Under the pieces are notes generated by a model. That model worked only from the letters and a program-made list of their open reading frames with translations. It searched no databases and was not told where the DNA came from. Source: Anaerobacillus alkalidiazotrophicus (lineage in GTDB: Bacteria > Bacillota > Bacilli > Bacillales_H > Anaerobacillaceae). Taken from it: a stretch of DNA of 64,000 nt. Below, piece after piece: positions 26,356 to 35,705 of the stretch. The stretch covers positions 249,500 to 313,499 of the forward strand of contig NZ_MLQS01000030.1 of assembly GCF_001866055.1 (NCBI RefSeq), read 5' to 3'. The position numbers were made by a program, and so were the translations under genes. Positions within the stretch are counted from its first letter, which is position 1; each line of letters starts with the position of its first letter.

Positions 26356-28689
26356 ATGATTAAAGGGGATAAGAATATAGATGTTATAGATTTTTCTGAA
26401 ATCTTTTATAGTGCATTTCACCTAGAAGAGCAGTTCTGTGAAACCATTTCTCCTTGCGTTTTTTTTATAGCTAATAAAGAGGGGCAAATGGTAATAATGA
26501 AAGAAATTGGGGTTGTTGATCCCAATGACTTAGAAATAATAAATTGTTTTCCTAATAAAATCGAATTAGATCATGTACCATATAAAAAGCAGGATTACCT
26601 AATCGACGCTATTCCCCTTACACTACGAGTGCCAAATAATTATCATTCTTGGGACGGTTATTTAGGTATCATTATTGCAGTTATAGATACTGATCCTAAA
26701 ATGGTTCGCCCTTTATTGTTTGGGTTAAAGCAATCGCTTGTCATGACATCTAAATACATTGCATACAAAAATGACACGAATTATCAAGTTGAAACCTTTG
26801 ACAGAATGATTATTCAAATATTAAAGGAAACAGATTATACTGATGAGTTTCCAGTATTTGCAGAAGCGTTTTTAAATGAATTTAAAAAAATGTTTAGTGA
26901 ACATGATTTTTTATTAACTCTTCTAAATCGGAATGAAGATTTATTAAGACCTTGTTATGCAACAAGCTCATTTGTACTTTCTGAACGTTACCTATTACGA
27001 ACTGAAGATATTAATAAATTATTAATGACAGTAGAAGATCGTGACTGTGTAAATGTAATAACGAAACGTGTAGCTAACGAAAATGGAATTCTAGTTTATG
27101 ATGAATGTTTTGAGGATTTTGTATTAATCCCAATTGAGTATAATCAATTACTATGGACGGTTTTGGTTTGCGGAAAAAAACATGGTAAGATCAAATCTGA
27201 TCATATTAATATTGTTGTAGAGATAATTGAGAAAGTTAAAAAGTTAATTTATAAACTTTTAACATATGAAAAAAAACAGAAAGATCAGAAGCGAAAAGAA
27301 CTTTTACTACAATTGACGAAGAAGTTCCATTCTACAATGGATGTGAGTGCAATCTTAGCTGAGATTATCAATGCTTCAAAGCAAGTATTCTCAACCTTTG
27401 AAATACAACTTCTATTGTCACATGAGTGGGAAGTAGGCGAAGATTTACCAGTTCAACAACTAAGTTATAGTAAAGATACAACAAATGAGATGGCGACTAA
27501 TGCCTACTTAACTGGGAAAATACACATTGAAAGGTTAAGGAAGGGAAAAAACTCTATTGTTTATGCTCCTCTAAGAGGGAAACAGGGAGTATATGGTGTG
27601 TTGAAAATTATTGGGAGACACTCTTCGGTTTTTAAAAATCATGAAATAGAGTTTATAGAAGTATTAGCAGACACAGGGGGAAATGCCATTGAAAACGCCG
27701 AACTTTATCAGCAGTCAAGGCAACTTGTCGAAGATTTACAGTTAATAAATAAAACAGCTCACCAACTTAACTTAAATTTAAGGTTATCAGAAACTATTAA
27801 TTATATGACAAAGCAGATTAAGCTTTCATTTAATGCTCAAGAAATAGGTTTCTTTATGTTTCGAAAGAATGGTCAAATTAAAGTGATTGAAGGTAGTACG
27901 AAATACTTTTTAAAAGAATCAAGTACAGAAGAAATAGCACCTTTTTTTGAACGAATTAAAATGGATATGGATGCATTGTTTATTGGAGATCTAGCGTCTC
28001 AAGAACCCCATTTATTAAGACCGTTTCGTTCCTTTATTGCTGTTCCAATGGTGCAAAAAGGTGAACTAAAAGGAGCGGTTATCATTGTACACGAGCATGC
28101 ATATCATTTTTCTTTTAATAAGTTTAAATTACTTCAGTCATTAATTCATCACTCTACATTAGCTTTTACAAATTCTATGCTACATGAGGAACTAGAAAAA
28201 TTAGTTATCACTGACCATTTAACGAGACTTTATGCAAGAAATTTTTTAGATGAAAGAATAAATGAATCGATGGAAAAGGATGCTTATGGTTGTTTTTTAT
28301 TAATAGATATTGATAATTTTAAGGAAATAAATGATATCCATGGTCATCAAATTGGTGATGATATTATAATTCAAGTCGCTAATGTTTTAAAGGAAAATAT
28401 AAAAAATACTGATATCGCTGCTAGATGGGGCGGAGAAGAATTAGCTGTTTACCTTCCAAAGGCAGACAAACAGGTTGGGGAATTAGTTGCCCAACGGATC
28501 AGAAAAAAAGTTAAAGAAATTACAAATCCCACAGTAACGATCTCTTGTGGGGTTTCGGATTGGAAGCAGATTGATCGAGATAAATCATTAAAAACATTAT
28601 TTAGATACGCTGATCAAGCTTTATATAAAGCAAAAAGAAGTGGGAAAAATGCTGTAGTTATCTACGGAGACGATATTGTTAATACGTAA
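26356..28689 (+). CDS. dgcP: GAF-GGDEF diguanylate cyclase (DgcP/YtrP-like)
   Basis: A 777-residue cytosolic signalling protein. The C-terminal 160 residues form a GGDEF domain (DHLTRLYARNFLDERI, LLIDIDNFKEINDIHGH, active loop RWGGEEL near residue 691), so it should make cyclic di-GMP; the GGEEF-type variant is active in the family. Upstream are two or three GAF-like sensor modules (about 320-450 and 480-610), and the first 300 residues look like a further degenerate GAF or PAS region. B. subtilis DgcP (YtrP) is also multi-GAF but about 580 residues. GAGGTG at 26344-26349 supports the ATG at 26356. It occupies the ytrP position between rpsD and refZ. A terminator follows. Confidence 0.85.
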   Translation: MIKGDKNIDVIDFSEIFYSAFHLEEQFCETISPCVFFIANKEGQMVIMKEIGVVDPNDLEIINCFPNKIELDHVPYKKQDYLIDAIPLTLRVPNNYHSWDGYLGIIIAVIDTDPKMVRPLLFGLKQSLVMTSKYIAYKNDTNYQVETFDRMIIQILKETDYTDEFPVFAEAFLNEFKKMFSEHDFLLTLLNRNEDLLRPCYATSSFVLSERYLLRTEDINKLLMTVEDRDCVNVITKRVANENGILVYDECFEDFVLIPIEYNQLLWTVLVCGKKHGKIKSDHINIVVEIIEKVKKLIYKLLTYEKKQKDQKRKELLLQLTKKFHSTMDVSAILAEIINASKQVFSTFEIQLLLSHEWEVGEDLPVQQLSYSKDTTNEMATNAYLTGKIHIERLRKGKNSIVYAPLRGKQGVYGVLKIIGRHSSVFKNHEIEFIEVLADTGGNAIENAELYQQSRQLVEDLQLINKTAHQLNLNLRLSETINYMTKQIKLSFNAQEIGFFMFRKNGQIKVIEGSTKYFLKESSTEEIAPFFERIKMDMDALFIGDLASQEPHLLRPFRSFIAVPMVQKGELKGAVIIVHEHAYHFSFNKFKLLQSLIHHSTLAFTNSMLHEELEKLVITDHLTRLYARNFLDERINESMEKDAYGCFLLIDIDNFKEINDIHGHQIGDDIIIQVANVLKENIKNTDIAARWGGEELAVYLPKADKQVGELVAQRIRKKVKEITNPTVTISCGVSDWKQIDRDKSLKTLFRYADQALYKAKRSGKNAVVIYGDDIVNT

Positions 28690-28697
28690 AAAATATG

Positions 28698-28755
28698 GAG
28701 TTGATAGTTATTAAAGGTTTCCTTATATGACTATCAACTCTCTTTTTTTTTCTAT
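28698..28755 (+). terminator. Terminator after dgcP
   Basis: GAGTTGATAGT (28698-28708) pairs perfectly with ACTATCAACTC (28730-28740), followed by a run of T. Confidence 0.88.
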
Positions 28756-28973
28756 GCATTTCGAGATTAAACTCTATTTTTCGGAATTTCTTACTTTTTT
28801 TCTTCGTTTATTTCAATTTTTTATCTCGTTTTTTATCAGATATTGATGAAAGATTTTAGGTTACTATCGATAATATTAGGCAGGAGATCCTATGGAATAG
28901 TAAGAAGTAACATATTAAGCGGAGTAGCATGGATAAAAAAGTAATGAAGGGGTCTTTTTTCACCTAGCAGATA

Positions 28974-28987
28974 AATCATGAATGATT
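28974..28987. promoter_or_regulatory. Palindrome upstream of refZ
   Basis: AATCAT-GA-ATGATT, 35 bases before the refZ start. It could be an operator, perhaps for RefZ itself, but I cannot compare it with the RefZ motif. The rest of the 28690-29012 gap has no other supported feature besides the terminator. Confidence 0.3.
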
Positions 28988-29021
28988 GAAGAAAAAATGA
29001 AAAAGGGTAGAGGTGAAGGTT

Positions 29022-29675
29022 ATGGATAAAGGTGAAAAAACAAAACGAAAAGTAATAGATGCCGCAGTATCGCTATTTAATGTAAAAGGTTATAGTGGTA
29101 CGTCAATTCGGTCAATTGCTGATCGAGCTGGAGTGAATGTTGCGTTAATTTCATATTACTTTGGTAATAAACAAGGGTTACTAGAGGAGTTAATGGTTGA
29201 ATTTTTTGAAGGTTATAACAAAATTTTAGAAGAAGCATATCAAGATTTAAAATCGGCATCTCCAAAAACCTGTTTGTTTTCAATAGTGGAAAAAATACTG
29301 AAATATCAACAGCATAACCATCATTTAGCAAGGTTTGTTCATAGGGAAGTAACATTAGATTCAACATTAGTTAGAGAATTAATGATGACTTATTTTATGA
29401 AGGAAAAACATTTCATGAAGGCGATTATCGAAGCAGGAATTGATAAAGAAGAGTTCCGAAATTTATCTTGTGATTTTATTTCAATACAAATACGAGCACT
29501 ATTAACAATGCCTTATTCACAACCTCAATATATCCGTGAAGTTTATCATCTATATCCTCATGAGAGTTACTTTGTTCAACAATATATGAAGCATATTAAA
29601 AAATGGTTGCAAGAATTTTTGTATACTGAAAATGATGAAAAAATTAAAAAACAATTGAATATAGCTTTATATTAA
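29022..29675 (+). CDS. refZ: TetR-family regulator of FtsZ, RefZ
   Basis: A 217-residue TetR-family DNA-binding protein. The N-terminal helix-turn-helix (KRKVIDAAVSLFNVKGYSGT, then SIRSIADRAGVNVALISYYF) is followed by an all-helical domain with FVHREVTLDS and MPYSQPQYIREV, closely matching B. subtilis RefZ (YttP). RefZ binds a few palindromic sites near the origin and affects FtsZ-ring assembly and chromosome capture at sporulation rather than acting mainly as a repressor. AGAGGTG places the start at the ATG at 29022, three codons after an in-frame GTG. The position between ytrP and ezrA supports the call. Confidence 0.85.
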   Translation: MDKGEKTKRKVIDAAVSLFNVKGYSGTSIRSIADRAGVNVALISYYFGNKQGLLEELMVEFFEGYNKILEEAYQDLKSASPKTCLFSIVEKILKYQQHNHHLARFVHREVTLDSTLVRELMMTYFMKEKHFMKAIIEAGIDKEEFRNLSCDFISIQIRALLTMPYSQPQYIREVYHLYPHESYFVQQYMKHIKKWLQEFLYTENDEKIKKQLNIALY

Positions 29676-29679
29676 GTGA

Positions 29680-29742
29680 CGATCAAAGGGTAATGATGGT
29701 TCTCCAATATAGGAGAAAATGAAACCTTTTGATTTTTTTTTG
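29680..29742 (+). terminator. Terminator after refZ
   Basis: ATCAAAGG pairs with CCTTTTGAT around an inner TTCTCC / GGAGAA hairpin, followed by a T-run. The remaining part of the gap to ezrA is AT-rich without a further supported feature. Confidence 0.75.
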
Positions 29743-30076
29743 CCTTGTAAAAAAAAATAAGTCAAAATTTGTTTATTCATGGTATCATGTTAATATTGAA
29801 AATATGAATTTTAGTACACTCTTAAACTGAAACATAAATCCAACTTAAAACTTATGAGAAACAAAAGGGTTAGATGGGATGAACTGTCTTTAAGATTGCA
29901 TTATTTTAATTGACATTTAGTTGTGGATGAAAAAAAGCCACTGTTTAAAGAATTTATCTAATATACGGAAAATTTATGGTGTTAAATATTCATAACAAAT
30001 CAAAATTTACTTAGGGGAAATTTCAAGTAAGAACGAACATACATAAAATGATTATTAGGTGGGAGGACTCGTACAG

Positions 30077-31768
30077 ATGCAGGTTGTTTACGGATTATTA
30101 ATCATTACTTTAGCGTTTATTATTTATGGCGTAATATCAAGGAAAAAAATATACAATGAAGTCGATCGGCTAGAAGCTTGGAAGATTCAGATTATGAATA
30201 AACCGGTCGCGGATGAAATTTCAAAAATTAAAGGCTTAAATATGTCTGGGGAGACGGAAACTAAATTTGAAAGTTGGCGCAATGAATGGGATGATATCAT
30301 TACTTTAAAGCTTCCAAATTTAGAAGAAAAGTTATTTGATATTGAAGAAGCAGCAAATAAGTATAGATTTGTAAAAGCAAAAAATATATCGATAATAATT
30401 GCAGAAGAATTAACGAATATCGAAAATAGTATTCAACTAATGATGGCAGATATAAAATCATTGATACAAAGCGAAGAAGAGAATCGTCAACAAATTGATG
30501 AAATTCGTAGTTTTTTCAATGAATTGAAGGCTCATTTTTCAGTAAATAAAGGTGCTTTAGGTACAACGGTCAATTCTTTTGAAAGCAGAATAAAAGAGAT
30601 TGATAAATCATTTTTGTTTTTTGAGCACGCTACAAAAGAAGGTAATTATTTTGAAGCTAGTGAAATATTAACGATGATGAAAGAAGAGATCGCTAAGGAA
30701 AAGTGGAAAATTGATGAAACACCTAAAATTCTCGTGCAAATTCAAAAGGAAATTCCATCCCAAATCGAAGAACTTTTACTAGGAATAAGGGAGATGGAAG
30801 AGGACGGCTATATACTTGAACATTTCTCATTCAAAAATGATATTCAAGAAATAAAAAAGGAATTAAAACAACTTTTTAATCTTGTTGAAGAAGGGGACGT
30901 TGAAGCTGTCACTAGTCCAGTTACGGGAATTTACCATATTATTGATGAAATATATGATACGCTAGAACAAGAGGTGTTAGCTAAGCAATATGTACATTAT
31001 GAACTTTATAACATTAATGAAGAAACCAAAAGTTTACATGAACAATTTTTGGGACTGAAAAATGAAGTGGAGAATGTGAAACTTAGTTATCGTATACCTG
31101 AAGATGATTTAAAATTAACTTTGAAAATTGAAAAGCAAATGAAAGATCAATTAAATAGATTGAGGGTAATTGAGGAATTAGTTTTCGGATATAAACAATC
31201 GTATATTGATATTAAAAAGAGTATTGAGGAATATAAAGAAGAACTAGTCGATCGGAAAAGTACACTAGAAAATTGTCAACAGACACTTAATGCATTACGT
31301 AAAGATGAATTAAAGGCTAAAGAAACCTTAAAGGAACTTAGAGGGAAAATTCATCAAGGTCAACGAATAATTAAAAAAAGCAACATACCGGGTTTGCCAG
31401 AGGAAATTCTCTATAAATTGGATGAGGCCCAAGCAAGTCTGAGTGAAGCTAATGATAGAATGGAAAAAATTCCCCTTGTTATTCAAGAGGTGAATAATGC
31501 AATGGAGTTAGCATTAGAAAATGTAAATGAAGTGTATAACTTGATTACAGCTACGGTCGAACAGGCATTAACTACTGAGAGAGTCATCCAATACGGGAAT
31601 CGTTTTAGAAGCAACAATGCTTATATCCATGAGGAATTAAATAAAGCGGAAGAAAGTTTTCGAAACTATCAGTATGGAGACTCGCTAGAGATTGCGTTAA
31701 CAGCGATTGAGACAGTTGATCCTAATGTGTTAGAAAAAATTAGTTCTTATGTTATGGAAAAGGTCTAG
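30077..31768 (+). CDS. ezrA: Septation ring formation regulator EzrA
   Basis: A 563-residue membrane-anchored division protein: one N-terminal helix (residues 3-20, VVYGLLIITLAFIIYGVI) and a long cytosolic spectrin-like coiled-coil array. EzrA restrains FtsZ assembly away from midcell and takes part in the divisome, linking to PBP1. The length is almost that of B. subtilis EzrA (562). The segment near the end, YIHEELNKAEESFRNYQYGDS, is typical, with the conserved QYGDALE-like patch here as QYGDSLE. GGGAGGA supports the ATG at 30077; a GTG at 30059 overlaps that site. Confidence 0.93.
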   Translation: MQVVYGLLIITLAFIIYGVISRKKIYNEVDRLEAWKIQIMNKPVADEISKIKGLNMSGETETKFESWRNEWDDIITLKLPNLEEKLFDIEEAANKYRFVKAKNISIIIAEELTNIENSIQLMMADIKSLIQSEEENRQQIDEIRSFFNELKAHFSVNKGALGTTVNSFESRIKEIDKSFLFFEHATKEGNYFEASEILTMMKEEIAKEKWKIDETPKILVQIQKEIPSQIEELLLGIREMEEDGYILEHFSFKNDIQEIKKELKQLFNLVEEGDVEAVTSPVTGIYHIIDEIYDTLEQEVLAKQYVHYELYNINEETKSLHEQFLGLKNEVENVKLSYRIPEDDLKLTLKIEKQMKDQLNRLRVIEELVFGYKQSYIDIKKSIEEYKEELVDRKSTLENCQQTLNALRKDELKAKETLKELRGKIHQGQRIIKKSNIPGLPEEILYKLDEAQASLSEANDRMEKIPLVIQEVNNAMELALENVNEVYNLITATVEQALTTERVIQYGNRFRSNNAYIHEELNKAEESFRNYQYGDSLEIALTAIETVDPNVLEKISSYVMEKV

Positions 31769-31789
31769 CTTATGCTAGATCTTTTTTCA
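31758..31789 (+). terminator. Terminator overlapping the ezrA stop
   Basis: AAAAGGTCTAGC pairs with GCTAGATCTTTTTT; the stop codon at 31766-31768 lies in the left arm. Confidence 0.85.
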
Positions 31790-31809
31790 AAGGATAAGAA
31801 AGCGTAAAT

Positions 31810-31850
31810 CCTCAAGTTGGAAAATTGACTAGTGCCAGCACCTTTTGATT
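31810..31850. repeat. Family 2 repeat remnant
   Basis: CAAGTTGGAAAATTGACTAG and TGCCAGCACC resemble the left end of family 2, with no right end. Confidence 0.35.
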
Positions 31851-31970
31851 TGAGAGTTTTCTTTCTCCTTATAATGAATAGTGTATGTTAAATATGAGGA
31901 TGAAATTATTGGCAGTTGTGTACAAAAACAGCTATTTTAGGGTAATATTAAAAGTGAAAAGGTGGTGATG

Positions 31971-32297
31971 TTGGTGGTAAGATGGCTATTGCTCTCGGTT
32001 GTTGGAGTAGCATGTATAACGGTTTGGTTCATGGTTATGCATACATTTCTTGTCAATGAAAAAACTCTTTATAGTGAACCAACCCAAATTAGTAGTCTAC
32101 AAAATGCAGAAGAGGAACCAACAACAGATCCAAGGGAAGAAGATGTATTAAAAGAACAAAAAGAAATAGCAACAACTAACGATGGAATTGATATAATAAC
32201 TCGTGGAATTCGAAAAGGAGATTTTGCGAAATATGCCCCAGATGGAGTAATTTCGATTGACGTTTTATTATCAATTATAAACAAAGACCAACATTGA
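31971..32297 (+). CDS. Unknown single-helix membrane protein
   Basis: A protein of about 108 residues with one N-terminal hydrophobic helix (about WLLLSVVGVACITVWFMVM) and an acidic outer or cytosolic tail rich in Glu and Thr that ends in a compact segment, GIDIITRGIRKGDFAKYAPDGVISIDVLLSIIN. I do not recognise the family. Several alternative starts are packed at 31962-31974 (GTG, GTG, ATG, TTG, GTG); AAAAGGTGG at 31957-31965 favours the TTG at 31971 or the GTG at 31974. The last codons overlap a terminator. It lies between ezrA and iscS. Confidence 0.6.
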   Translation: MVVRWLLLSVVGVACITVWFMVMHTFLVNEKTLYSEPTQISSLQNAEEEPTTDPREEDVLKEQKEIATTNDGIDIITRGIRKGDFAKYAPDGVISIDVLLSIINKDQH

Positions 32298-32309
32298 TTG
32301 TTGGTCTTT
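32283..32309 (+). terminator. Terminator before iscS
   Basis: AAAGACCAACA pairs perfectly with TGTTGGTCTTT across the stop codon of the small membrane protein gene. Confidence 0.75.
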
Positions 32310-32496
32310 AATTCGTTTAAGTGAGATACTATGGTCGTAATGTAAAAGTTTTAAAATACAGCTGTATTCGGGTACTATTTTAATCCTTATTCAGTTGTGA
32401 TATTATATTTAAATGCAAAGATTTTGTGAAAAATCCGTTAGTATTATTTCTTTGCTCAATAATTTTATTTTTAGAAATTTTTAAAGGAGAGTAGCA

Positions 32497-33639
32497 ATGA
32501 TTTACTTTGACAATAGTGCTACAACTAAACCTTATAAAGAAGTAATTGAAACCTATGGTAAGGTTTCAGAAGTGTTTTTTGGAAATCCTTCGTCTTTACA
32601 TACATTAGGAAAAGAGGCAGAAATACTATTGGATCAAGGAAGAGATCAAATAGCAAAGCTTCTTAAAGTTAATAAAAAAGAAATTATTTTTACTTCTGGT
32701 GGGACAGAAGGAAATAATTTAGCAATAAAAGGGACTGCCTTACAACATCAAGGTCGAGGGAAACACGTTATTACTACGCAAGTAGAACATGCGTCAAATT
32801 TTGAGGCTTATGAGCAATTAGAAAAACGTGGCTTTCATGTAACGTATTTGAACGTAAATGAAGCCGGGGTTATTTCTATAGAAGAATTGAAAAGGGAACT
32901 ACGTGATGACACAATTCTTGTATCGATGATTCATGTGAACAATGAATTAGGGTCAATACAGCCTATTAGAGAAGTTGGAGAGCTACTCGCAAAATACCCT
33001 AAAGTATATTTCCATGTTGATCACGTACAAGGAATGAGTAAAGTGCCAATATCAATAAAAGATTATCATATTGATCTGCTTACGATTTCTGGTCATAAAT
33101 TTCATGGGCCTAAAGGGACTGGGGTTTTATATGTCCGCAATGGTGTAAGGTTATATCCATTGCTTACAGGTGGAGTTCAAGAACATAATTTACGCGCTGG
33201 AACAGAAAACATTCCAGGGATTATTGCGATGGCCAAAGCGCTAAGAATATCTATGGAAAAATATGTGGAAAATAAGGAACACTTAAGAGAGCTAAGAGAT
33301 CATTTAGTTAATAATCTTCATGAAATAGAGGGTGTAATAATTAATAGCCCTATGGAAAATAGTGCCCCACATATTATTAATTTTTCAATACCGAAAATGA
33401 AGCCTGAAGTGGTTATTCAAGCGCTAGGTGAAAGAAAAATGTACGTTTCTACTAAGTCTGCTTGTTCCTCGAAATTAGCAGAGCCTAGTCGTGTATTAAT
33501 GTCTACAGGTATTGGTTTAGAAAGGGCGGAAAGTGCTATTAGGGTTAGTTTTTCGTTTGGAAATACAGTAGATGAGGTTAATGAGTTCATTTTAGCTTTA
33601 AAAGAAATAATAAAACAATTAAAAGAAGTGATGAGGTAA
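32497..33639 (+). CDS. nifZ: Cysteine desulfurase paired with ThiI
   Basis: A 380-residue PLP enzyme of the NifS/IscS group that takes sulfur from cysteine as a persulfide. [15 protein letters not shown] at the start, [14 protein letters not shown], the PLP-binding lysine in [14 protein letters not shown] (about residue 200) and the sulfur-accepting cysteine in [15 protein letters not shown] (about 323) are all present. It is followed after five bases by thiI, which in B. subtilis (nifZ-thiI) receives its sulfur for 4-thiouridine in tRNA; here the same partnership is inferred from adjacency. AAAGGAGAG precedes the ATG. Confidence 0.93.
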   Translation: MIYFDNSATTKPYKEVIETYGKVSEVFFGNPSSLHTLGKEAEILLDQGRDQIAKLLKVNKKEIIFTSGGTEGNNLAIKGTALQHQGRGKHVITTQVEHASNFEAYEQLEKRGFHVTYLNVNEAGVISIEELKRELRDDTILVSMIHVNNELGSIQPIREVGELLAKYPKVYFHVDHVQGMSKVPISIKDYHIDLLTISGHKFHGPKGTGVLYVRNGVRLYPLLTGGVQEHNLRAGTENIPGIIAMAKALRISMEKYVENKEHLRELRDHLVNNLHEIEGVIINSPMENSAPHIINFSIPKMKPEVVIQALGERKMYVSTKSACSSKLAEPSRVLMSTGIGLERAESAIRVSFSFGNTVDEVNEFILALKEIIKQLKEVMR

Positions 33640-33644
33640 TAAGT

Positions 33645-34850
33645 ATGAATTATGATCACATAGTTATTCGATACGCCGAACTAGCATTAAAAGGAAAAAA
33701 TCGATCTACGTTTGAAAGAAGATTGCAAGAAAATATTAAGGTAGCATTAAAGCCTTATCCAGCTGCCAAAATTGAGAGAACGTTTGGAAGAATGTTTATT
33801 AAATTAAATGGAGAAAATCATGAAGAGATCGCTGAAAAACTGTCAAAAATATTTGGCATACATTCCTTTAGTTTAGCGGTTAAGGTTGATAATGAGCTTG
33901 AAAAAATTCAAGATGGAGCATTAAGAGCTATTTCGGAAGTACTGTCTGGAACAATGACATTTAAAGTATCCGCCAAAAGAGCGAATAAAGGTTTTCCGAT
34001 TAATTCGCAAACGTTAAATTACGAAGTTGGTAGCTATATTTTGAGGAATACTAAAGATTTAACAGTAAATGTACATAAACCCGATATTGAAGTAAAAGTA
34101 GAAGTAAGAGAAACTTCTACTTATATAAGTTGCGCGGTTTACAAAGGTTCTGGTGGGCTTCCTGTAGGGACTGGTGGTAAAGTAGTACTAATGCTCTCAG
34201 GAGGGATTGATAGTCCTGTTGCTGGTTATTTGGCTATGAAACGTGGTGTGAAGATTGAAGCAATTCACTTTCACAGCCCGCCTTATACAAACGAACGAGC
34301 AAAACAAAAGGTTATAGACTTAACCAAAGTCTTAACAGAGTACGGTGGAAAAATTAGACTTCATGTTGTTCCTTTTACAAAAACTCAAATGACAATACAC
34401 AAAAATATACCAAGTAACTATACAATGACTATTATGCGTCGAATGATGCTTCGAATAAGTGAGAGAATAGCTCAAGAACAAAAGGCTTTTGCTATTACTA
34501 CTGGTGAAAGCCTTGGGCAAGTTGCAAGTCAAACCTTACACAGTATGCATACGATCAATGAGGTAACGAATATGCCGATGATACGTCCATTAGTAACTAT
34601 GGATAAATTAGAGGTAATTGAACTCGCGCAAAAAATTGGAACATATGATTTATCAATTCTTCCTTATGAAGATTGTTGTACAATCTTTTTACCACCGGAA
34701 ACAAAAACTAAGCCAACTAGAGATAAAGCAAATTTATTTGAAGAAAAGTTAGATATTGAAGCATTGGTGCAAGAAGCTGTTTCAAATGTAGAAATAATTG
34801 ATATTTTCCCAACTAAAGAAACCGATAATGCGTTTGGAGAATTATTATAA
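33645..34850 (+). CDS. thiI: tRNA 4-thiouridine synthase ThiI
   Basis: A 401-residue enzyme that thiolates U8 of tRNA. The N-terminal ferredoxin-like and THUMP domains (about 1-170) bind tRNA. The adenylating PP-loop [18 protein letters not shown] lies near residue 184. [11 protein letters not shown] and the C-terminal [18 protein letters not shown] complete the catalytic region. It lacks the C-terminal rhodanese domain of E. coli ThiI, which is normal for Bacillus and fits direct supply of sulfur by the adjacent desulfurase. It is co-transcribed with the preceding gene. A family 1 repeat begins ten bases beyond its stop. Confidence 0.95.
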   Translation: MNYDHIVIRYAELALKGKNRSTFERRLQENIKVALKPYPAAKIERTFGRMFIKLNGENHEEIAEKLSKIFGIHSFSLAVKVDNELEKIQDGALRAISEVLSGTMTFKVSAKRANKGFPINSQTLNYEVGSYILRNTKDLTVNVHKPDIEVKVEVRETSTYISCAVYKGSGGLPVGTGGKVVLMLSGGIDSPVAGYLAMKRGVKIEAIHFHSPPYTNERAKQKVIDLTKVLTEYGGKIRLHVVPFTKTQMTIHKNIPSNYTMTIMRRMMLRISERIAQEQKAFAITTGESLGQVASQTLHSMHTINEVTNMPMIRPLVTMDKLEVIELAQKIGTYDLSILPYEDCCTIFLPPETKTKPTRDKANLFEEKLDIEALVQEAVSNVEIIDIFPTKETDNAFGELL

Positions 34851-34859
34851 TAATTAGCG

Positions 34860-35076
34860 ATAAAGCTGAACTTCAATCAGTGGGGGTTTTCCTTCATCCC
34901 CCACTGATTGTTAGTTCAACTTATACCACAGGCATAATAATAACTAATCATCAGCTATCACTGATGAAAGTTATTCTATATCGGACCTTTAGGGGCAGTT
35001 TATCCCCCACCTAAACTTCTCGATTTTTTTAAGTTTTGAGGTGGGGGTCTTACTTGCCCCTTAAGAGTGGGATAAA
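34860..35076 (-). repeat. Family 1 three-hairpin repeat, full copy E
   Basis: Reverse-oriented full copy of 217 bp, nearly identical to copy D (for example one base inserted in ACTTGCCCC and AATAATAACT for AAGAATAACT). On the minus strand it runs from TTTATCCCACTC to CAGCTTTAT. Its flanks differ from those of copies D and F. Confidence 0.88.
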
Positions 35077-35149
35077 TATTTTTCAAGTTCTAGCTTTTGG
35101 AGTATTTCAACTCACATAAAGTAGGTAAAGAGCAACCCTTTGTGTGAGT

Positions 35150-35218
35150 CTCCACTTTTCTTTGTCTAGTTCCGGTGCCAAGGACCTAATCGAGGCACCT
35201 CGACTTTTCTTGCAACAA
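35150..35218. repeat. Family 2-like repeat remnant
   Basis: TTTGTCTAGTTCCGGTGCC, then GAGGCACC and GACTTTTCTTG, follows the architecture of family 2 with a different stem (GGTGCC / GGCACC). It lies in the gap before the SASP gene. Confidence 0.45.
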
Positions 35219-35234
35219 TTACCAGGTGGTTTTT

Positions 35235-35265
35235 TGTATTGATTCCCTCAAGGATACACATCATA
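35235..35265 (+). promoter_or_regulatory. Possible sigma-G promoter of the SASP gene
   Basis: TGTATT at 35235-35240 and CATCATA at 35259-35265 with an 18-base spacer resemble forespore sigma-G elements, 24 bases before the start codon. Confidence 0.4.
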
Positions 35266-35288
35266 TGTGTACAAGGGGGTGAGATACA

Positions 35289-35501
35289 ATGGCAACTAAT
35301 AACAACAGTTCAAATCAACTATTAGTCCCTGGTGTTCAACAAGCTCTTGATCAAATGAAATATGAGATCGCTTCTGAGTTTGGTGTTCAATTAGGACCAG
35401 ATGCAACTTCTCGCGCTAACGGTTCTGTTGGTGGTGAAATTACTAAGCGTCTAGTTCAAATGGCTGAACAACAATTAGGTGGCGGTTATCAACAACAATA
35501 A
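35289..35501 (+). CDS. sspA: Alpha/beta-type small acid-soluble spore protein
   Basis: A 70-residue DNA-coating spore protein. The N-terminal half carries the germination protease site [10 protein letters not shown] and the C-terminal half the conserved [21 protein letters not shown]. Such proteins saturate spore DNA, bend it to A-like form and protect it from UV and heat, then are degraded at germination. The position after thiI is that of B. subtilis sspA, hence the symbol, though alpha/beta paralogues are hard to tell apart. AAGGGGGTGA precedes the ATG. Expression in the forespore is expected from a sigma-G-like promoter. Confidence 0.93.
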   Translation: MATNNNSSNQLLVPGVQQALDQMKYEIASEFGVQLGPDATSRANGSVGGEITKRLVQMAEQQLGGGYQQQ

Positions 35502-35518
35502 TTAAATAAAAATGGCTG

Positions 35519-35552
35519 TGAGGGGTGACTTTTTGTCTCCCCTCTATTTTTT
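35519..35552 (+). terminator. Terminator after the SASP gene
   Basis: GAGGGG (35520-35525) plus GAC pairs with GTC and CCCCTC (35539-35544), then ATTTTTT. Confidence 0.8.
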
Positions 35553-35577
35553 ATAAGGTAAAGTATAATAAAATTTG

Positions 35578-35645
35578 AAGTTGGAAAGGTGCCGAGCTTC
35601 AACGACCTCGCTCGTGACCAAGGCGCTTGCGCTTTTCTTGTGTTG
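35578..35645 (+). repeat. Family 2 repeat, partial copy
   Basis: AAGTTGGAAAGGTGCCGAGC at the left and CTCGTGACCAAGGCGCTTGC then GCTTTTCTTG at the right; the right end is identical to the copies at 24855 and 41150. Confidence 0.65.
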
Positions 35646-35705
35646 CAAAACTTCCTGAAATTTGTAACTATAAGTAAAGGTATTTAACGAGAAAGGAAGA
35701 AAAAC

